This document shows, one piece after another, positions 34,750 to 45,954 of a stretch of DNA of 64,000 nucleotides (the first letter of the stretch is position 1; every line of letters starts with the position of its first letter). The stretch lies in assembly GCA_034387635.1 (NCBI GenBank), contig JAOANU010000011.1:94501-158500 (forward strand), read 5' to 3'. Made by a program: the position numbers and the translations under genes. This DNA comes from Rhodosporidiobolus odoratus. Taxonomy: Eukaryota > Basidiomycota > Microbotryomycetes > Sporidiobolales > Sporidiobolaceae. Under the pieces are notes generated by a model. That model ran no database searches and was not told where the DNA came from. It saw only the letters and a program-made list of their open reading frames with translations.

Positions 34750-37700
34750 TTAGTCGGCTCGGAAGTCACGAGCGTGCCTCTTTTCGCGCTTGTGCGCGGC
34801 GACGTTCTTCGGGTTCGAGATGATGACAGCGGGTTGAGCGAGGATGATGCGGGCAGTTTCGACGGCGCCGCCGAGATCGAAGGCCTTCTTCTTTGTGGTG
34901 GTCGTAGTGGTTTTTGCAGCGGCCTTGGTGGTGGTGGTGGCCTTGAGGGAGGTGGTGGTTGCGGCGGGAGCAGTGGTCTTGGCAGAAGAAAGGGTGGGGG
35001 TCGGGGAGACGGACCTGAAATGAGCAAGAGAACGTCAGTAAGGCTGACGTAGCACAAGCAGGAGTGATTGCATCGAGGCGAATGAGACAGAGTAGCATGC
35101 GGGTATACACGAAAAGGGTCAAAGAAGGAAAGGCTCACCATTGGACGCTGCTCGAAACCGTGCTCGAAACCTTGGCACTCGATGACGAGACAGCGGGAGC
35201 GGCAGTCGGAGTAAGCTGGCTGGTGAACTTGCTCGAGTCGGCGAGGTAGACTTGGATTTCGGACAGGCCGACGTTCTGAGTCGAAGACGATACCTTCGAG
35301 ATGTACAGGCGGAGCGAGGTAGTTGTGACGGTCGAAGAGAGGTTGATGTAGGTGGCAGAGCCGTCATTGGCGAGGGTACCAATAGAGACGCCCGTGTCGT
35401 CGGCGAAGGTAAGGTTACCGCCGAGGATCTGGTCGGAAAGGTTGGGGCGGTCCTGCGGAAAGTACAGAAACGTAAGTCGAGCTTCCTATCGAAGCCATCT
35501 GCAGAAGGTAACGTACGAAGAGAACGATCTGGTTGAAGGATACGGCCGAGGACCACTTGAGTAAGAGCCAAGCGCCAGCACCCTGGGTGTAGCTGCTCCA
35601 CTCGGCGCTTGCGTCGCCATTGCCATTGTCGAGGTAGCCTCCGACCTTGCCGTCGATGGCCTGAGAGGCAGGTTGGCTGCTCCATAGCGACGAGGCGGTC
35701 GCTGTGGCCTTAAGGGCGAGGTTAACGACAGTGGCGCTCGCAGGAGCCGACGAGGCGGCCGTGGTGCTTGCCTTCGTCGAAGTCGTTGAAGCCGTGATAC
35801 TGACGGGAAGAGCGGTCGACGCCGAGGAGGGCAGCGAAGCGCTGGAAGAGAGAGCGACAGTGCTACGAGTGCTCGAAGTAGTGGAGGTCTTGAGCGAGGT
35901 GGACGAGGGAGAGGAAGTCGAAGAGGGAGATGAGGTCGAAGAGGGAGAGGAAGTTGAGGAGGAAGACGCGAGGCTTGAGGCTGCTTGAGTTGCGGACAGC
36001 GATGCAGTACTGCTGATGAGAGAGGAAGCTGCGGCCTGCGAGGACGAAGGCGAGGAGGAGAGTGCCGAGGACGAGATGACAGTCGAGGAGGGGAGAGCCG
36101 TGGAGGAAGCCTTGATTGAGGAAACAGTCGTGAACGAGGACGCGATGCTGCTCGAGGTCGGGATAGCCGATGACGTGACGACGGATGAGGAGGAGACTAG
36201 GCTTGAGGTAGACGAAACTACCAAGCTCGACGAAGCTGAAGTCGAGACGGGCACCGTAGAAGACGTCGTAGCGACCTTACCGCCGGTAGCGGTAACAGTG
36301 TTGGTGAAGCCTGCCGCTGGAACCTGGTAGATGAAAATCTCCGAGAGACCAGCGTTACAGGTCGAGGACGAGATGCTGAGAATGTTGAGGCGGACGCTCG
36401 AGGTGGTCACAGAAGACGAGAAGTTTAGGTAGAGACCGGTGTTGCCGTCGTTCGGGAGGGCTCCGAAGGTCACGGCAGAACCGTCCGAGAAGGTAAGATT
36501 TCCGGAAAGGATCTGGTCATTCAGGTTCGGACGGTCCTGTTAAGCGAAAAGGGTGTTGCGTTAGCGGCCAGGATCGCGAACGCAACGGGGTGAAAGAACG
36601 CACAAAGAGGATGATCTGGTTAAAAGTGATGGCCGACCCAAACTGGAGGTCGAGCCACGAGCCGGCGCCACCACCGTACGTGCTCCACTCGCTAGTCTCC
36701 ACCCCGGATCCGTCCTCCTTGTAGCCACCGATAAGTCCGTCAACGGCAGACCAAGGGCCTTGGCCCGAACTTGCGGAGGAAGCCGTGACCTTTGTCGCAG
36801 AAAGCGCATGGTCCTTGGCGCCGCCAGCATCGGTCGCAGCAGCGGCAGGAGCCGATAAGGTGGAGGTGGACGAGGTAGATGCGGCAAGGGAGGAGTTGTA
36901 GCCCGCGGGGAGGACTACGAGCAAAGCGGGGTGGAAATGAGCAGCTTTCGCCAGAAGAAGAGGTGAAGAAACGTACAGATGTCGTTCTGTGCCCCGTCAT
37001 TGGGGAAAGACCAGCTTCCGTGGTAGCCCGGACGATGGTTGTTGTCGAACCCTGCAAAACAAACTCGTCAGTCAAAATGCTCGAGACGGTGAGGACGAAC
37101 GAAATTAAAACGGACAAGGAACGTTCGATGGGGTATTGTAAGCGTAGAGAGGACGCTTGGAACCCGAAATGCAGTTCGACGAGTCGTATTGGCAGAAAGC
37201 CGGGTCTTGCGGAGGAGAGATAGCTGTAGCATCGGCCGGGGAGCCAGAAACCGAGCAGTCGAAACCAGTCATGTAAAAGTTGGCGGTACCGTTGTTGGCT
37301 GTGAGCGGGCCCGGAGCATAACGGAAAGTTAGCTGAAGGCGAGACAAGCGCCACAGAAAGGTGCGAGAAAAGACTGGACGTACCCAGCCAGAACCAAGCG
37401 CAAATGCACTTCTCGCCCTGGCAAGCAGGCATCTTGGCGGGGATATCGAAGGTGGTCATCTTCTCCTTGACGCAGTCATGTTTGACGGAGAAGACGGCAA
37501 GGTTGTCCATGGTGACATCGTTGATGTCGTCGACGTTGGCGATAGCGAGGGCGCAACCAGAAACGAGCGGTTCCTCAATTTCCATCGAGTTAGGGTCGCC
37601 AGCGTGGTAGGGGCCTATGGGGCACGAATCGTCAGCATTGCTACCACCGAGAGGAAGGATGACAGTGCGCACCAGCGTTGTCGCCAGGGCAAGCATCCAG

Positions 37701-38300
37701 CTGACTGCCAGGAACGGTTGTAGCATAGCCGTAGGAGGTCTGCGAGGACGGGCGCGTTGAGTAGGGGTTAATATAGGCGGTGACGCGACAAGGAGTGAAC
37801 GACCAACCCAGGCGTAGTGGCAGGCAATCTCGACTGAAGGCGTGGTTGGAAGCGGAAGAGGAGAAAAGAAAGAGCCAGTAAGACTTTATGCGGATCTGAA
37901 GGCGAGAAGACGGGACTGACAGGTGACGCTGCCACCGGCAGGCAGGTCCATCACCGCTCCTTCCTGTGGCGGCGTGTCACGCCAGTCGGGGCCGCGGAAC
38001 CACTGATCAAGGACAATAAGCATGGATGAAGAAGTCAGCCAGAGCACTGAGTTTCGGTGGAACGATGTGCGTACCCAGTCATCCTGGTGCGTCCAGCTGG
38101 GTCCGAGAGGCGCTACTGGGTCGCCGTTGACGTAGGAAAAGCCGGCGCCGACGCCGTACATCGAGGGATGCCTGCGAGCAAAAGAGTTAGCCGAGGTGTC
38201 ATGAATTTAAGAGTATTGCTATTTACCAGATGGTCATGTGGGCAGCTACGTGCGTTGCAAGACCGGCGACGATGGCCAAAGTCGAGACGAAGGACAGCAT
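34750..38300 (-). CDS. Secreted histidine-brace LPMO candidate (AA14-like) with two discoidin-like domains
   Basis: Predicted extracellular copper enzyme acting on polysaccharide. The ATG at 38300 gives a signal peptide (MLSFVSTLAIVAGLATHVAA) whose predicted cleavage leaves an N-terminal His: HMTIW-HPSMYGVGAGFSY. This is the hallmark of lytic polysaccharide monooxygenases. The catalytic part continues over small exons: HQDDW-WFRGPDWRDT, MDLPAGGSVT-FEIACHYAW-TSYGY, CEKCICAWFWL-type Cys motifs (QGEKCICAWFWL), YMTGFDCSVSGSP and NHRPGYHGSWSFPNDGAQND. This order resembles the AA14 family as I recall it. A Ser/Thr linker then leads to two similar galactose-binding-like (F5/8C-like) domains, each with a W-S-.Q/G-P-.-AVDG/AIDG start, EWS.Y..GAG.WL, FNQIILF/FNQIVLF-DRPN and LSEI motifs, separated by a long Ser-rich stalk. 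The stop is at 34750. AA14 assignment is less certain than secretion and the terminal His. Confidence 0.68.
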
Positions 38301-39039
38301 GAGGGGGCTATCGTAAGAAGGAGAAAGGGAAGAAAAGGGAACGCGAGGAAGAAGAGGCCGCTAGCGGAATCGTCGAGAGTGCGAGAGATACTCGCAAGGC
38401 CTGCTTGGAGCTTTTCGATGCGCGGGAATGCAAGAAGCGGCGCTGCCTGAGGTAGAGAAGACGGGGAGGGGGAAAGAGAGAGAAATGAAGGAGGGCGTTG
38501 ATACCAGGCTCAGCCCAGCCCGAGCGGGAGGGTAAGCGGGCTGCGGAGTGCAGCGAAGTACGGACAGAGCAGGTGAACCTGGCAGCATGGAAGAAGAGGA
38601 GTTGGACGCAAAGAGGAAGCCACGGAAATTGATCGAGGTGGCCGGCCCAAAGCGGAATCTCGCCTCGTCCCCAAGTTACCTCGACCGGAAAGTTGTGCTA
38701 CGGAGACGAGTCCGGACACGAGCCGGTCTACATCTGTCCCTGGTGCCCGCCGAACACGATTGCTGGATAGAGCGTGCCACGAGGACATGTCGGTAACTCC
38801 TCGCTCCACTCCTCAGAACGCTAAGCAAGCACTGGATCTGCAGGCCTAGCGTACGAAGTCAGACAATGACGCTACAGCGGCCTTGCCGGACGCGCACGAT
38901 TGCGTCGCCACTCTTCTATACGCGTCCTCTTCTCCTTCGCTCCTCATCAGATTGGAGCATACACATCGCGCATCCTACCCATTGCAGCTGATGACACTCA
39001 GACAACCTCAGAGTGGCAATATCGCCCGATGCACGCCCA

Positions 39040-39391
39040 ATGTCCGAAGTAACAATCGAATCCGACTGTCAAGGTCCCGCCTTTCCAGCCTTCTTTCCGT
39101 TTCCGTCCCGTTTGTCCTCGTCCGCCGCGGCCGACGCGGCTCGGCTCCTCGAGGTATGAGGCTATTTTGGGCTAACTCAATCTCGTGCAGCTTCGCGTGG
39201 AAATGCCACCGCAAGTTCGGACGAGGCTGACGCTTTCCCTGACCTCTTCGGCCTCGACGCTCGGAATGGCGCTTGACATTCAGCAGCTGCGCCGGCGCCG
39301 GGCGCAGCGTCGCTCCGGGAAAATTACGGGATGCCAAACGCACAGGCCTGACCTGGACGCGGTCGATTCGGCATCTTCCTCTCCGACATAA
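39040..39391 (+). CDS. Possible small spliced gene, about 104 residues, unknown
   Basis: The ATG at 39040 starts MSEVTIESDCQGPAFPAFF. A 37-bp intron (39154-39190) has a consensus GTATGA donor, GCTAAC branch site and GTGCAG acceptor. Skipping it would place a stop immediately after the donor. Exon 2 reads LRVEMPPQVRTRLTLSLTSS, then a basic stretch (QQLRRRRAQRRSGK) and ends VDSASSSPT at 39391. The codon pattern in both exons is consistent. The intron is short even for this genome and no family is recognised, so this could be chance. Confidence 0.35.
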
Positions 39392-39864
39392 CGGCCGTGC
39401 GACGCAGGTCTGTGCAGCCGCGTGCAGAACGGTTTCTCGCAGCAGCGTCGCCGGATCAGTGAGGCGCTCTCAGCGATTCATCCTTTCTTCTGCCCTGCTG
39501 TCTTCGGCTGGCTGACACAGGAGACTGTTATGCGCCTACCGTTGTCCTGCCAAGCAGCTGCTTGAAACGTTCCTGCGAGATTGCCATGCTTGGCCCTGTC
39601 TCTCCCTTTCGTTGAGCGGCCCTCGTGCTTCACCTCTTCTTCGTGTTGAGTTCCTGCTCTCCCTAGCAGCGCGAAAGAGGCGAAGGGAACAGAGTTAATT
39701 GCATCGTAGAAGTAACAAGTAACAGGCAAGGCAAATCAACTAAAGAATGGATCACGAACCAAACCAACACTTGCGGACCAGCCGACTTACCCTCCATCCT
39801 GCGTGCTAGGCTCTCATTCTGCGCGCCTCTGTAGACACCTCTTGGGTTGTGTGCACCGGTCGTC

Positions 39865-41545
39865 TCAAAAGGTTAGGTCGAACTTGAAAACTTCCTCCAC
39901 CCCTTCCGCTTCACAGCTGAGCAAGCCCTCCCCCTCTCCGAGGACGCCGAACACTCCGAGCGCACGCTCTCGCTCCTGGTGTGCCTTCTGATCCGCGCTG
40001 CCTCCGCCGGTTGCAGAAGCACTCGACACGCTCTTCAAGCTGCTACCGGTGCGGAGGGAAGCGGAAGAACCGGTGCGAGAGACGGCGAGCGGTGTAGGGC
40101 GCGGACGGGAGAGAGTCGAAGACGGAAGGGTGCTGTCGACATTGGATGGTTTGCGCAAGATCGAGGAGGAAAGAGAAGACTTGGTAGAGGAGAGGCTGGA
40201 GCCGGGGCGCATGGAAGGAGTGGCGCGTAGGCTCGAGGTGGTGGAAGCGGGCCGTTTGTTGCGTTGAGCGGTCGATGAAGTGGAAGTGGCAGAGGGTGGG
40301 CGACGAAGGGAAGAGGAAGAAGCGGCTAAGGGCTTGCGAGTCGACGAGGCCGCAGAAGGATTGGCAGGGTTGAAAGCGCTCTTTGTACACACGGCGACAT
40401 TGACGCTGCTGATGGAGCTGTTCGATGGTTTGGCAGAAAGGGGGGCACGGCGTTTCGTCGGGATAGGGAAGATTGGCTGCGATGTAGGCGCGGCGCCAGA
40501 ATTTTCGAGAGCTGCAGAAAAGACGCGTGAGTATTGACGGACCAATTCTGGTCTGCGTAGTCGTATAGAAGGATTAAAAGGGAGACCAAGCGGACCTTCG
40601 GGCTCCGTTAGCACATCGTCCATCTCTACTTGGAATCCATCACGGTCCGTCGCATCACGCTTGTTCCAATCCTCGTCATAGACGCCGAGCGACAGCCCAC
40701 GCAATGCCTCGCCGAACGCAGCTGCCTTGTAATTCGGCTCGAGATGGTCGGGAATAAAAGGCTCGTCTAACGAAGGAAACAGTCAGATCCGTATGTCGCG
40801 AGAATGCAGCGAGGCGGACGTACCGTAGTCCCGCGCACTCGGCCCAGCGTACTCTACTTCCCTGTCGCTCTCTTCGTCCTCTTCTGGGCGATGCTCGTCC
40901 TCCTTCATAGAAACATCAGGTGAAGGCGTTCCAAGCACGAGAGGCGGGGCATGCTTCGGGCGGACACCGGTCGCGGGCGTCATCATCTCAGCAGCAGGCC
41001 TCAGGAGAGTCTTGCGAGCTGCCGGAGTCTTGAATTGCTGAGTCGGTGCACATGACGGGCCAGCCTGTGGTTTGCCGGGAAATAGTAAGGCGGCGGGTTC
41101 TGCAGGCACGAGCGGCAGTCAGCTCGAGCTCTCATGAGCGCATAGATATGGCATCGGGTCTCTGATGGCGCGTAGAGGGCTGAGTGTGTTGGCTCCCTGC
41201 AGCGCCTACTCCTTCAACAGAAGACGACGTACCGTTCGCGTCCCGCTTGCCGCCATTGCGATCCTTCGTGCCCAGTACCCTGCCCGTCTTGGCCGTAGTC
41301 AATAATCCTTTGCCACCAGTTACCGGCGCAGGTCCAGCCGCGCTCTTGCCAGCGCGCGCCGGCGTCTTGGTCGGGAGGTGATGATGTGAAGTGCCGGGGT
41401 TCTCCTGGTTGTGGTCTAGTCGAGGGGCGTGTGAGCGAGAGAGCATGTCTGGCTGGTATGGCAAGCGGGTAGATAATCCGGAAAGTCGAGGTGTACGCGA
41501 GTGAAGAGATCACAAGGAGGGACGAGGCGGGAGAAGCGAACTCAT
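39865..41545 (-). CDS. Ser/Thr-rich protein, possibly a securin-like cell-cycle regulator
   Basis: Probable start at 41545, where a GTTCGC intron follows ATGA and joins NHNQENPGTSHHHLPTKTPA. An ATG at 41446 is the alternative. Exon 1 contains a KEN-like QENP and LLTTAKTGRVLGTKDRN. The next exons give KTPAARKTLLRPAA and an acidic stretch leading to REVEYAGPSARDY-DEPF, then LRGLSLGVYDEDWNKRD. The C-terminal half is long, Ser/Pro/Arg-rich and disordered, ending EEVFKFDLTF at 39865. An early degradation-box-like ENP motif plus an xEYxxP acidic motif is seen in securins and other anaphase-promoting-complex targets. That is a loose resemblance only. The 5' end lies about 60 bp from tRNA-Ile on the other strand. 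Confidence 0.5.
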
Positions 41546-41605
41546 GTTGTGTTAAACTAGAGCGAACAGGATATAGTGCTAAATTTGTGTTCTGGTTACA
41601 TACTG

Positions 41606-41693
41606 GCTCGGTTGATCTAGTTGGTTATGATGTGGACCTAATACGTCTTTACTGTTTAGTCCAATGTCGGCGGTTCGATCCCGCCACTGAGCA
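41606..41693 (+). tRNA. tRNA-Ile (AAT anticodon), second copy, with a 14-nt intron
   Basis: Acceptor GCTCGGT/ACTGAGC with discriminator A, anticodon stem TGGAC/GTCCA, loop CTAATA plus a 14-nt intron (CGTCTTTACTGTTT) and A, T arm GGCGG-TTCGATC-CCGCC. Exonic sequence is the same as at 18283-18370. The introns differ but keep the same length and position. Confidence 0.94.
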
Positions 41694-41700
41694 TTTTTTT
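41694..41700 (+). terminator. Pol III T-run terminator of tRNA-Ile
   Basis: Seven consecutive T directly follow the discriminator base, the standard RNA polymerase III stop signal. Confidence 0.85.
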
Positions 41701-43109
41701 AACGCCCACGCGCGCTGCGATGTTCACCTCCGGAGACCAGCAATTTTGATCGTGTGCTGTCATGTTATCGATTCATCCTGTTCTTCCCTGGGTAAGCAGG
41801 GGATGTTCTGAGTATAGAGCACAGCTTTGATCGCATGCAGTCCAAGGGGGCAGAGCTGGATATCGGTGTACGCTTCGACAACTCTTGCGCCCTTGACATC
41901 AGCTTCTGTCCGACATCTCGTTGCTTGTTGCAAAGCTGGGTGTGAGACAGCAGAGCCAGAGTCGCTGGTAACTGCTGGCAATGCTGTCATCTCCTTCAAG
42001 CTAGAAGCCAACCTCGCAACACCTGTACACGGCATTTTCCAAGGGTGCACGCGGGTTGAGATTAGAATCAAGAGCCGGGGCGATTCACAAGCTTGATGCG
42101 GTCGTATTCGAGTGAGAGCGTAGAAAAGGGGGGTCACAAAAAAGTAACTTTACGGGGTTCTCAGTTTTGAGGGGAGAGAGAAAGCTAAGGAAAAGGGAAA
42201 AGAAAGAAGCGACGCGCAGGTCATTCTATAAGTGGAGGCAGGCTACAGAGAACTAGATCAGAACAGGTATCTATCCGTAGACGGTGGTGAAACAAAAGGA
42301 GAGCCGGAGAAGGAGAGATGAAGATCAGAAAGGAAGGAAAGGGAAAAGGGAGGACGGTTGCTGGGAAGCCTGAGTTTGGCAAAGGCAGGTCTGGGTTGTT
42401 AGGGGGGTCTGCTTCAGGGTATATGATGGAGCAGGGAAGCGGCGAAAGCGAAAGGAGGAGAGTGAAAGGGGGAAAGGAATATGTAAGGTCGAGGAGAAGT
42501 GGCGGCGAGTGGCGAAAGACCAGGGGGAACGAAGGTCGAGACCTTGCAATGGATCAAAAAGGTGTGTCTGGCTGCTCTGTAGACAGAACTGGACTTCAGT
42601 GCATGATACATCTAGCCAACAGAATCTTCTCAGATTCCACACAAAGGAATTTATCCCGAATCGGCCAAGTGTTCCTTATAGGCAGAACAACGGTAGATAC
42701 TAAAATGAAGCTGCATGGTTCCCACCATGGGACTTTATGTGGCTTCCTTGAACAATGCTTCTGTATGTATATTTCCGTCATAGCAGCACTTTTCTGTCTG
42801 GTCTAGGGAACCCCTGAAATCGCCTACCTGTAAGCCCGGGGATCACCGCTTTTTTACTGTATCGAAGGGGTTCGATTACAAGGCGGAAAGCTCATAAGCC
42901 TGACTTGATCTACGCTAAGCAACCTGTCTACGCGTACAACAATGTGTGGAACCGGCTACCCCAGCAAAACAGCAAGGTACACCCCAAACCACTAAAACCG
43001 TCTGACAAAAGAGGGAGCAATGCACCCGAGAAGGAAGGTTGTCGAGTCCGTCGGAAGGGAAAAGAAGGAAAGGGGGGAAATGACGAGGAGGAGGCCGGGG
43101 AAGCTCAGC
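41701..43109. other. AT-richer non-coding stretch, possible LINE 3' UTR at its right end
   Basis: I see no convincing gene. The base composition is visibly less GC-rich than in the neighbouring genes. The right part, next to the reverse transcriptase stop, probably holds the LINE 3' UTR. A T-run at ~42851-42856 could be its poly(A) tail seen on the opposite strand. Confidence 0.35.
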
Positions 43110-44891
43110 TCAAGCTCGTGAGTTGGTTTCGAGACGGATCAGGAAGTGAGAGGCGAGGGAAGTTGGCGAGGGGGAAGTGAGGGCCGGGTCAGGTCGGATG
43201 CGAGAGCGGCGGGTTTTGTCTATCGTGGAAAGAGCGATGGCGACAATCGCACGGAGGGTGTGTACCACAGATTTGTCGACTGCTGAGGAGAGAGTGGGAA
43301 GGCCGAGGACCAGCTCGGCTGGGGAGAAGGAGGTCGATGTGATGCCGGGAGAGATGGATGCAGCGAGAAGGGCGAAGGTTTCCTCCCAGTACTCCGCTGA
43401 GTAGTGGCAGGTGAAGAAAGAGTGTGTCACCGAGTCCTCCTTGCCACAGAAGGTGCAGTCCGGTGAATCCCGCTTGCCGAAGCGGTGTAGAGCCTTCGCG
43501 GTGGTTGTCCCTCCGTGAGCGAGTCGCCAGTGTACATCCACCTCTTGGGCTGTGGCTGGCTTCCTGCCGATCCAGTGCCACATATCTTCGAGTGCACCAT
43601 TGTCAGGCGCCGTGTCGAAGAGCGAGGCGAGGGCGGAAGAGAGAGGAAGAGGGCGTCGAGCAAGGGCGAGTTGTTGCCGAGCTTCTCCAGCAGGGAAGGC
43701 ATGGGGAAGTGAGAGGAAAGAGATAGCGCAGGTGGTGGGTGAGGAGGGAGCGGGAAGGAGGGTAGGTAGATCGTGGTGTCCGATTGCGGGCGGGAGGACG
43801 GAGGAAAGAAAGTCGTCTCCCACCTCTTCCCAAGCTTCTCTTGCCAGAGTCGAGGTCGGCGCCCAAGAGAAGGAGAGGAGGTGGAGGGAGCGGGAGAGGA
43901 GATGGGAGTTGGCAAAGTCAGTCCGAGTCCGAGGGTCGAGGTTTACCGCCGCCGCCTTCGACGCCTGGGCCTGCAGGTTCGAAAGGAGCAGTGAGTAGAA
44001 GGGCAGTGTCTCTTTGCCAGGAGAAAAGGGGAAGCCCGCCCAGGTGAACGAGTTGTCCTCGCTCCACCGAATCTGCAGTGCCTCCTCTCCATCTCTTGCC
44101 TGGTCTCCTATCGCTGCTGCTTTGGTCTCGAGGACATTGAGGCGCCCATTTGTTGCCATCTGCCAATCTTCAGCAAGCCCTGTGAGTGAGGAGAGAGCTT
44201 TGGCAAGGGACTCAGCCGCAAAAATCACATCGTCCGCAAATGGGAGGCGAGTGAGGATGGGGGCACGAGGTGAAGGGAGGGGAGAATACAGGGTTAGCGA
44301 GATTTTCCTTGCTACCAGCGCGTCAAGGAAAGGCTGGAAAGCCACAATCCAAGAGTTGCAGGAGAGAGGATCGCCTTGCGGTATACCTGTCCGGAGCTGG
44401 ATCCCATCCGAGAGAAACCCATTCACAATAAAACGAGCTCTAAGTGCCTCTCCATCGTAGAGGGCGCAAAGAAGGCGGAGGACGGGAGGGGGAGCACCAA
44501 ACGCTTGGTAGCACTCAAGAATCCAGGAGTGGGAGACAAGGTCGTACGCTTTCTCCTGGTCAAGGAAGAGCAGTACGGCCTCGGGTAGTCCTAGATCCTT
44601 GAGAAGCTGTATGAGAAAACGAAGGTGAGTACCCGCGTCGGAAGCCAGCCAACCGGGCACAAAGCCATGTTGGACAGAGGGAATGATGGAAGGGAGAACA
44701 CAGTTGAGACAGGTGACGATGCATTTGGCCATAATCTTGTAGTCCGTTTCTTGTAAAGAGATTGGACGCCAGTAGCGTAGATCCTTAGGATCTGCACCGG
44801 CCTTCTGGCTCTTGAAGAGGAGGCGGACTTGTGCGACGGTCTGGGAAGGTGGAAGGGAGGAAGAAGCCCAAGTCTCGTTAATAGTTACCAC
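43110..44891 (-). CDS. LINE reverse transcriptase (no ATG, 5'-truncated)
   Basis: About 593 codons in one uninterrupted frame. Reverse transcriptase blocks in order: WRPISLQETDYKIMAKCIV (block 1), FVPGW, VLLFLDQEKAYDLVSHSWI (motif A Asp), IQLRTGIPQGDPLSCNSW (motif B), LTRLPFADDVIFAAE (motif C, FADD) and WQMATNGRLNVLETKA (motif D region). The C-terminal part has the HWIGRKPATAQEVDVHWRL block and a CX2CX7HX4C knuckle (CTFCGKEDSVTHSFFTC) typical of plant and fungal LINE ORF2 proteins. The catalytic residues look intact, so decay is slight. Without endonuclease or start codon, it is not autonomous. Confidence 0.88.
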   Translation of the reverse strand: MVTINETWASSSLPPSQTVAQVRLLFKSQKAGADPKDLRYWRPISLQETDYKIMAKCIVTCLNCVLPSIIPSVQHGFVPGWLASDAGTHLRFLIQLLKDLGLPEAVLLFLDQEKAYDLVSHSWILECYQAFGAPPPVLRLLCALYDGEALRARFIVNGFLSDGIQLRTGIPQGDPLSCNSWIVAFQPFLDALVARKISLTLYSPLPSPRAPILTRLPFADDVIFAAESLAKALSSLTGLAEDWQMATNGRLNVLETKAAAIGDQARDGEEALQIRWSEDNSFTWAGFPFSPGKETLPFYSLLLSNLQAQASKAAAVNLDPRTRTDFANSHLLSRSLHLLSFSWAPTSTLAREAWEEVGDDFLSSVLPPAIGHHDLPTLLPAPSSPTTCAISFLSLPHAFPAGEARQQLALARRPLPLSSALASLFDTAPDNGALEDMWHWIGRKPATAQEVDVHWRLAHGGTTTAKALHRFGKRDSPDCTFCGKEDSVTHSFFTCHYSAEYWEETFALLAASISPGITSTSFSPAELVLGLPTLSSAVDKSVVHTLRAIVAIALSTIDKTRRSRIRPDPALTSPSPTSLASHFLIRLETNSRA

Positions 44892-44960
44892 GGACGGAGG
44901 GCCGGCGGAAAGTATGAGACATGTTGAGTGATGGAAGATGTGGTCGGCAGAACTCGGACT
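43110..44960 (-). mobile_element. Non-LTR (LINE) retrotransposon, 5'-truncated, with an intact reverse transcriptase frame
   Basis: A single minus-strand frame encodes a reverse transcriptase and a C-terminal zinc knuckle. The frame stays open upstream of any ATG to about 44970, where it is stopped, and no endonuclease domain is present. Truncation at the 5' end is the normal result of target-primed reverse transcription. The 3' end is not defined precisely. Confidence 0.85.
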
Positions 44961-44975
44961 TGGTTTCTCTCCTCA

Positions 44976-45866
44976 CGCTCACGCTAACAGAGACCAAGTC
45001 AGGTATATTGGGGCTCACAGGGTTAGCCTGCACTCACTCTCTCGGAGACACACCCGGTACAACATACCTGTTGTCTCATTTTTGAGCTTCAAGCAACGTG
45101 CTGGTCTTGCTGCCTTATTCTGTTGAATGCACGCTGACCCCCTAGCTGCTGATAGCTTGGGTTTTTGTACGTTCCGGGGCGCTATAGGCATGACAGGAGG
45201 ACGCTGGAGATGCAGCGCCCCGAGCTCCCAAAAATAACAGGAATCTTCCTGATCTTCCTAGGTTTTCGGGGAAAAGGTGGAAATTGGGTGCACTAGGTTG
45301 AATAGGGGACTGTAAGTCTGCTGTTCAGGCTGGAAAACCAGCTTAGGAAGCCTTTTGGAGCAAAGAGAGTTACAGCTATGTAGCCAAGGTGAGAAGGTCA
45401 GCCAATGTTGCTTCTCCGGTGCACTGTATATTGCACCAACCTTGCCTACACAAGGTGGGTTGTCAATGAAATTGTGCATTCTGAGCATTCAGATTCAGAC
45501 CGCAAAATCTGGCTTGTCAGGGGCTCGCATCTCAGTGTCTGCAGTTCGGGGGTTTTCTCTTTCAGGAAATCCACTTGCCCCGGTTTGAAGTTCAAATTGG
45601 GAACGGCCCTTTGATTGCCCAATCAGAGCTGGGGAACTGCACGGTGTCCCCAAAGATCACCCATTTTTGTCAGATGCATTCTCTATTCAAACCTTGCATG
45701 TATCTTGCACTTTGGCCTGTTGTGCCAGACTGCTCCACTTGGTCATACACCTGGCTACAGAGCCTGTCCACGCATGTTACGGCGCTACCCAGCAAGAGGA
45801 CCCGCAGAGGGAGATTAGGTGCATTTGGTGGGCGACCGTGGAGAAAGGGTGGTCAAGGGCATAAAA
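44976..45866. other. AT-richer spacer upstream of the LINE fragment, no gene seen
   Basis: The region between the truncated LINE and the 3' end of U6 has no coding gene that I can support. An imperfect structure with arms CGGGGCGCT and AGCGCCCCG (about 45175-45222) is the only feature I noticed. Confidence 0.35.
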
Positions 45867-45922
45867 AAATTGTGTCCGTAGACAACCTTTCTGACTGCAT
45901 GTGTCATCCTTGTGCAGGGGCC

Positions 45923-45954
<32 letters not shown>

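Noticed and set aside
35704..36330. Two acidic Glu/Val-rich plus-strand frames
   Set aside because: They are the antisense shadow of the Ser/Thr-rich stalk of the secreted LPMO-like protein.
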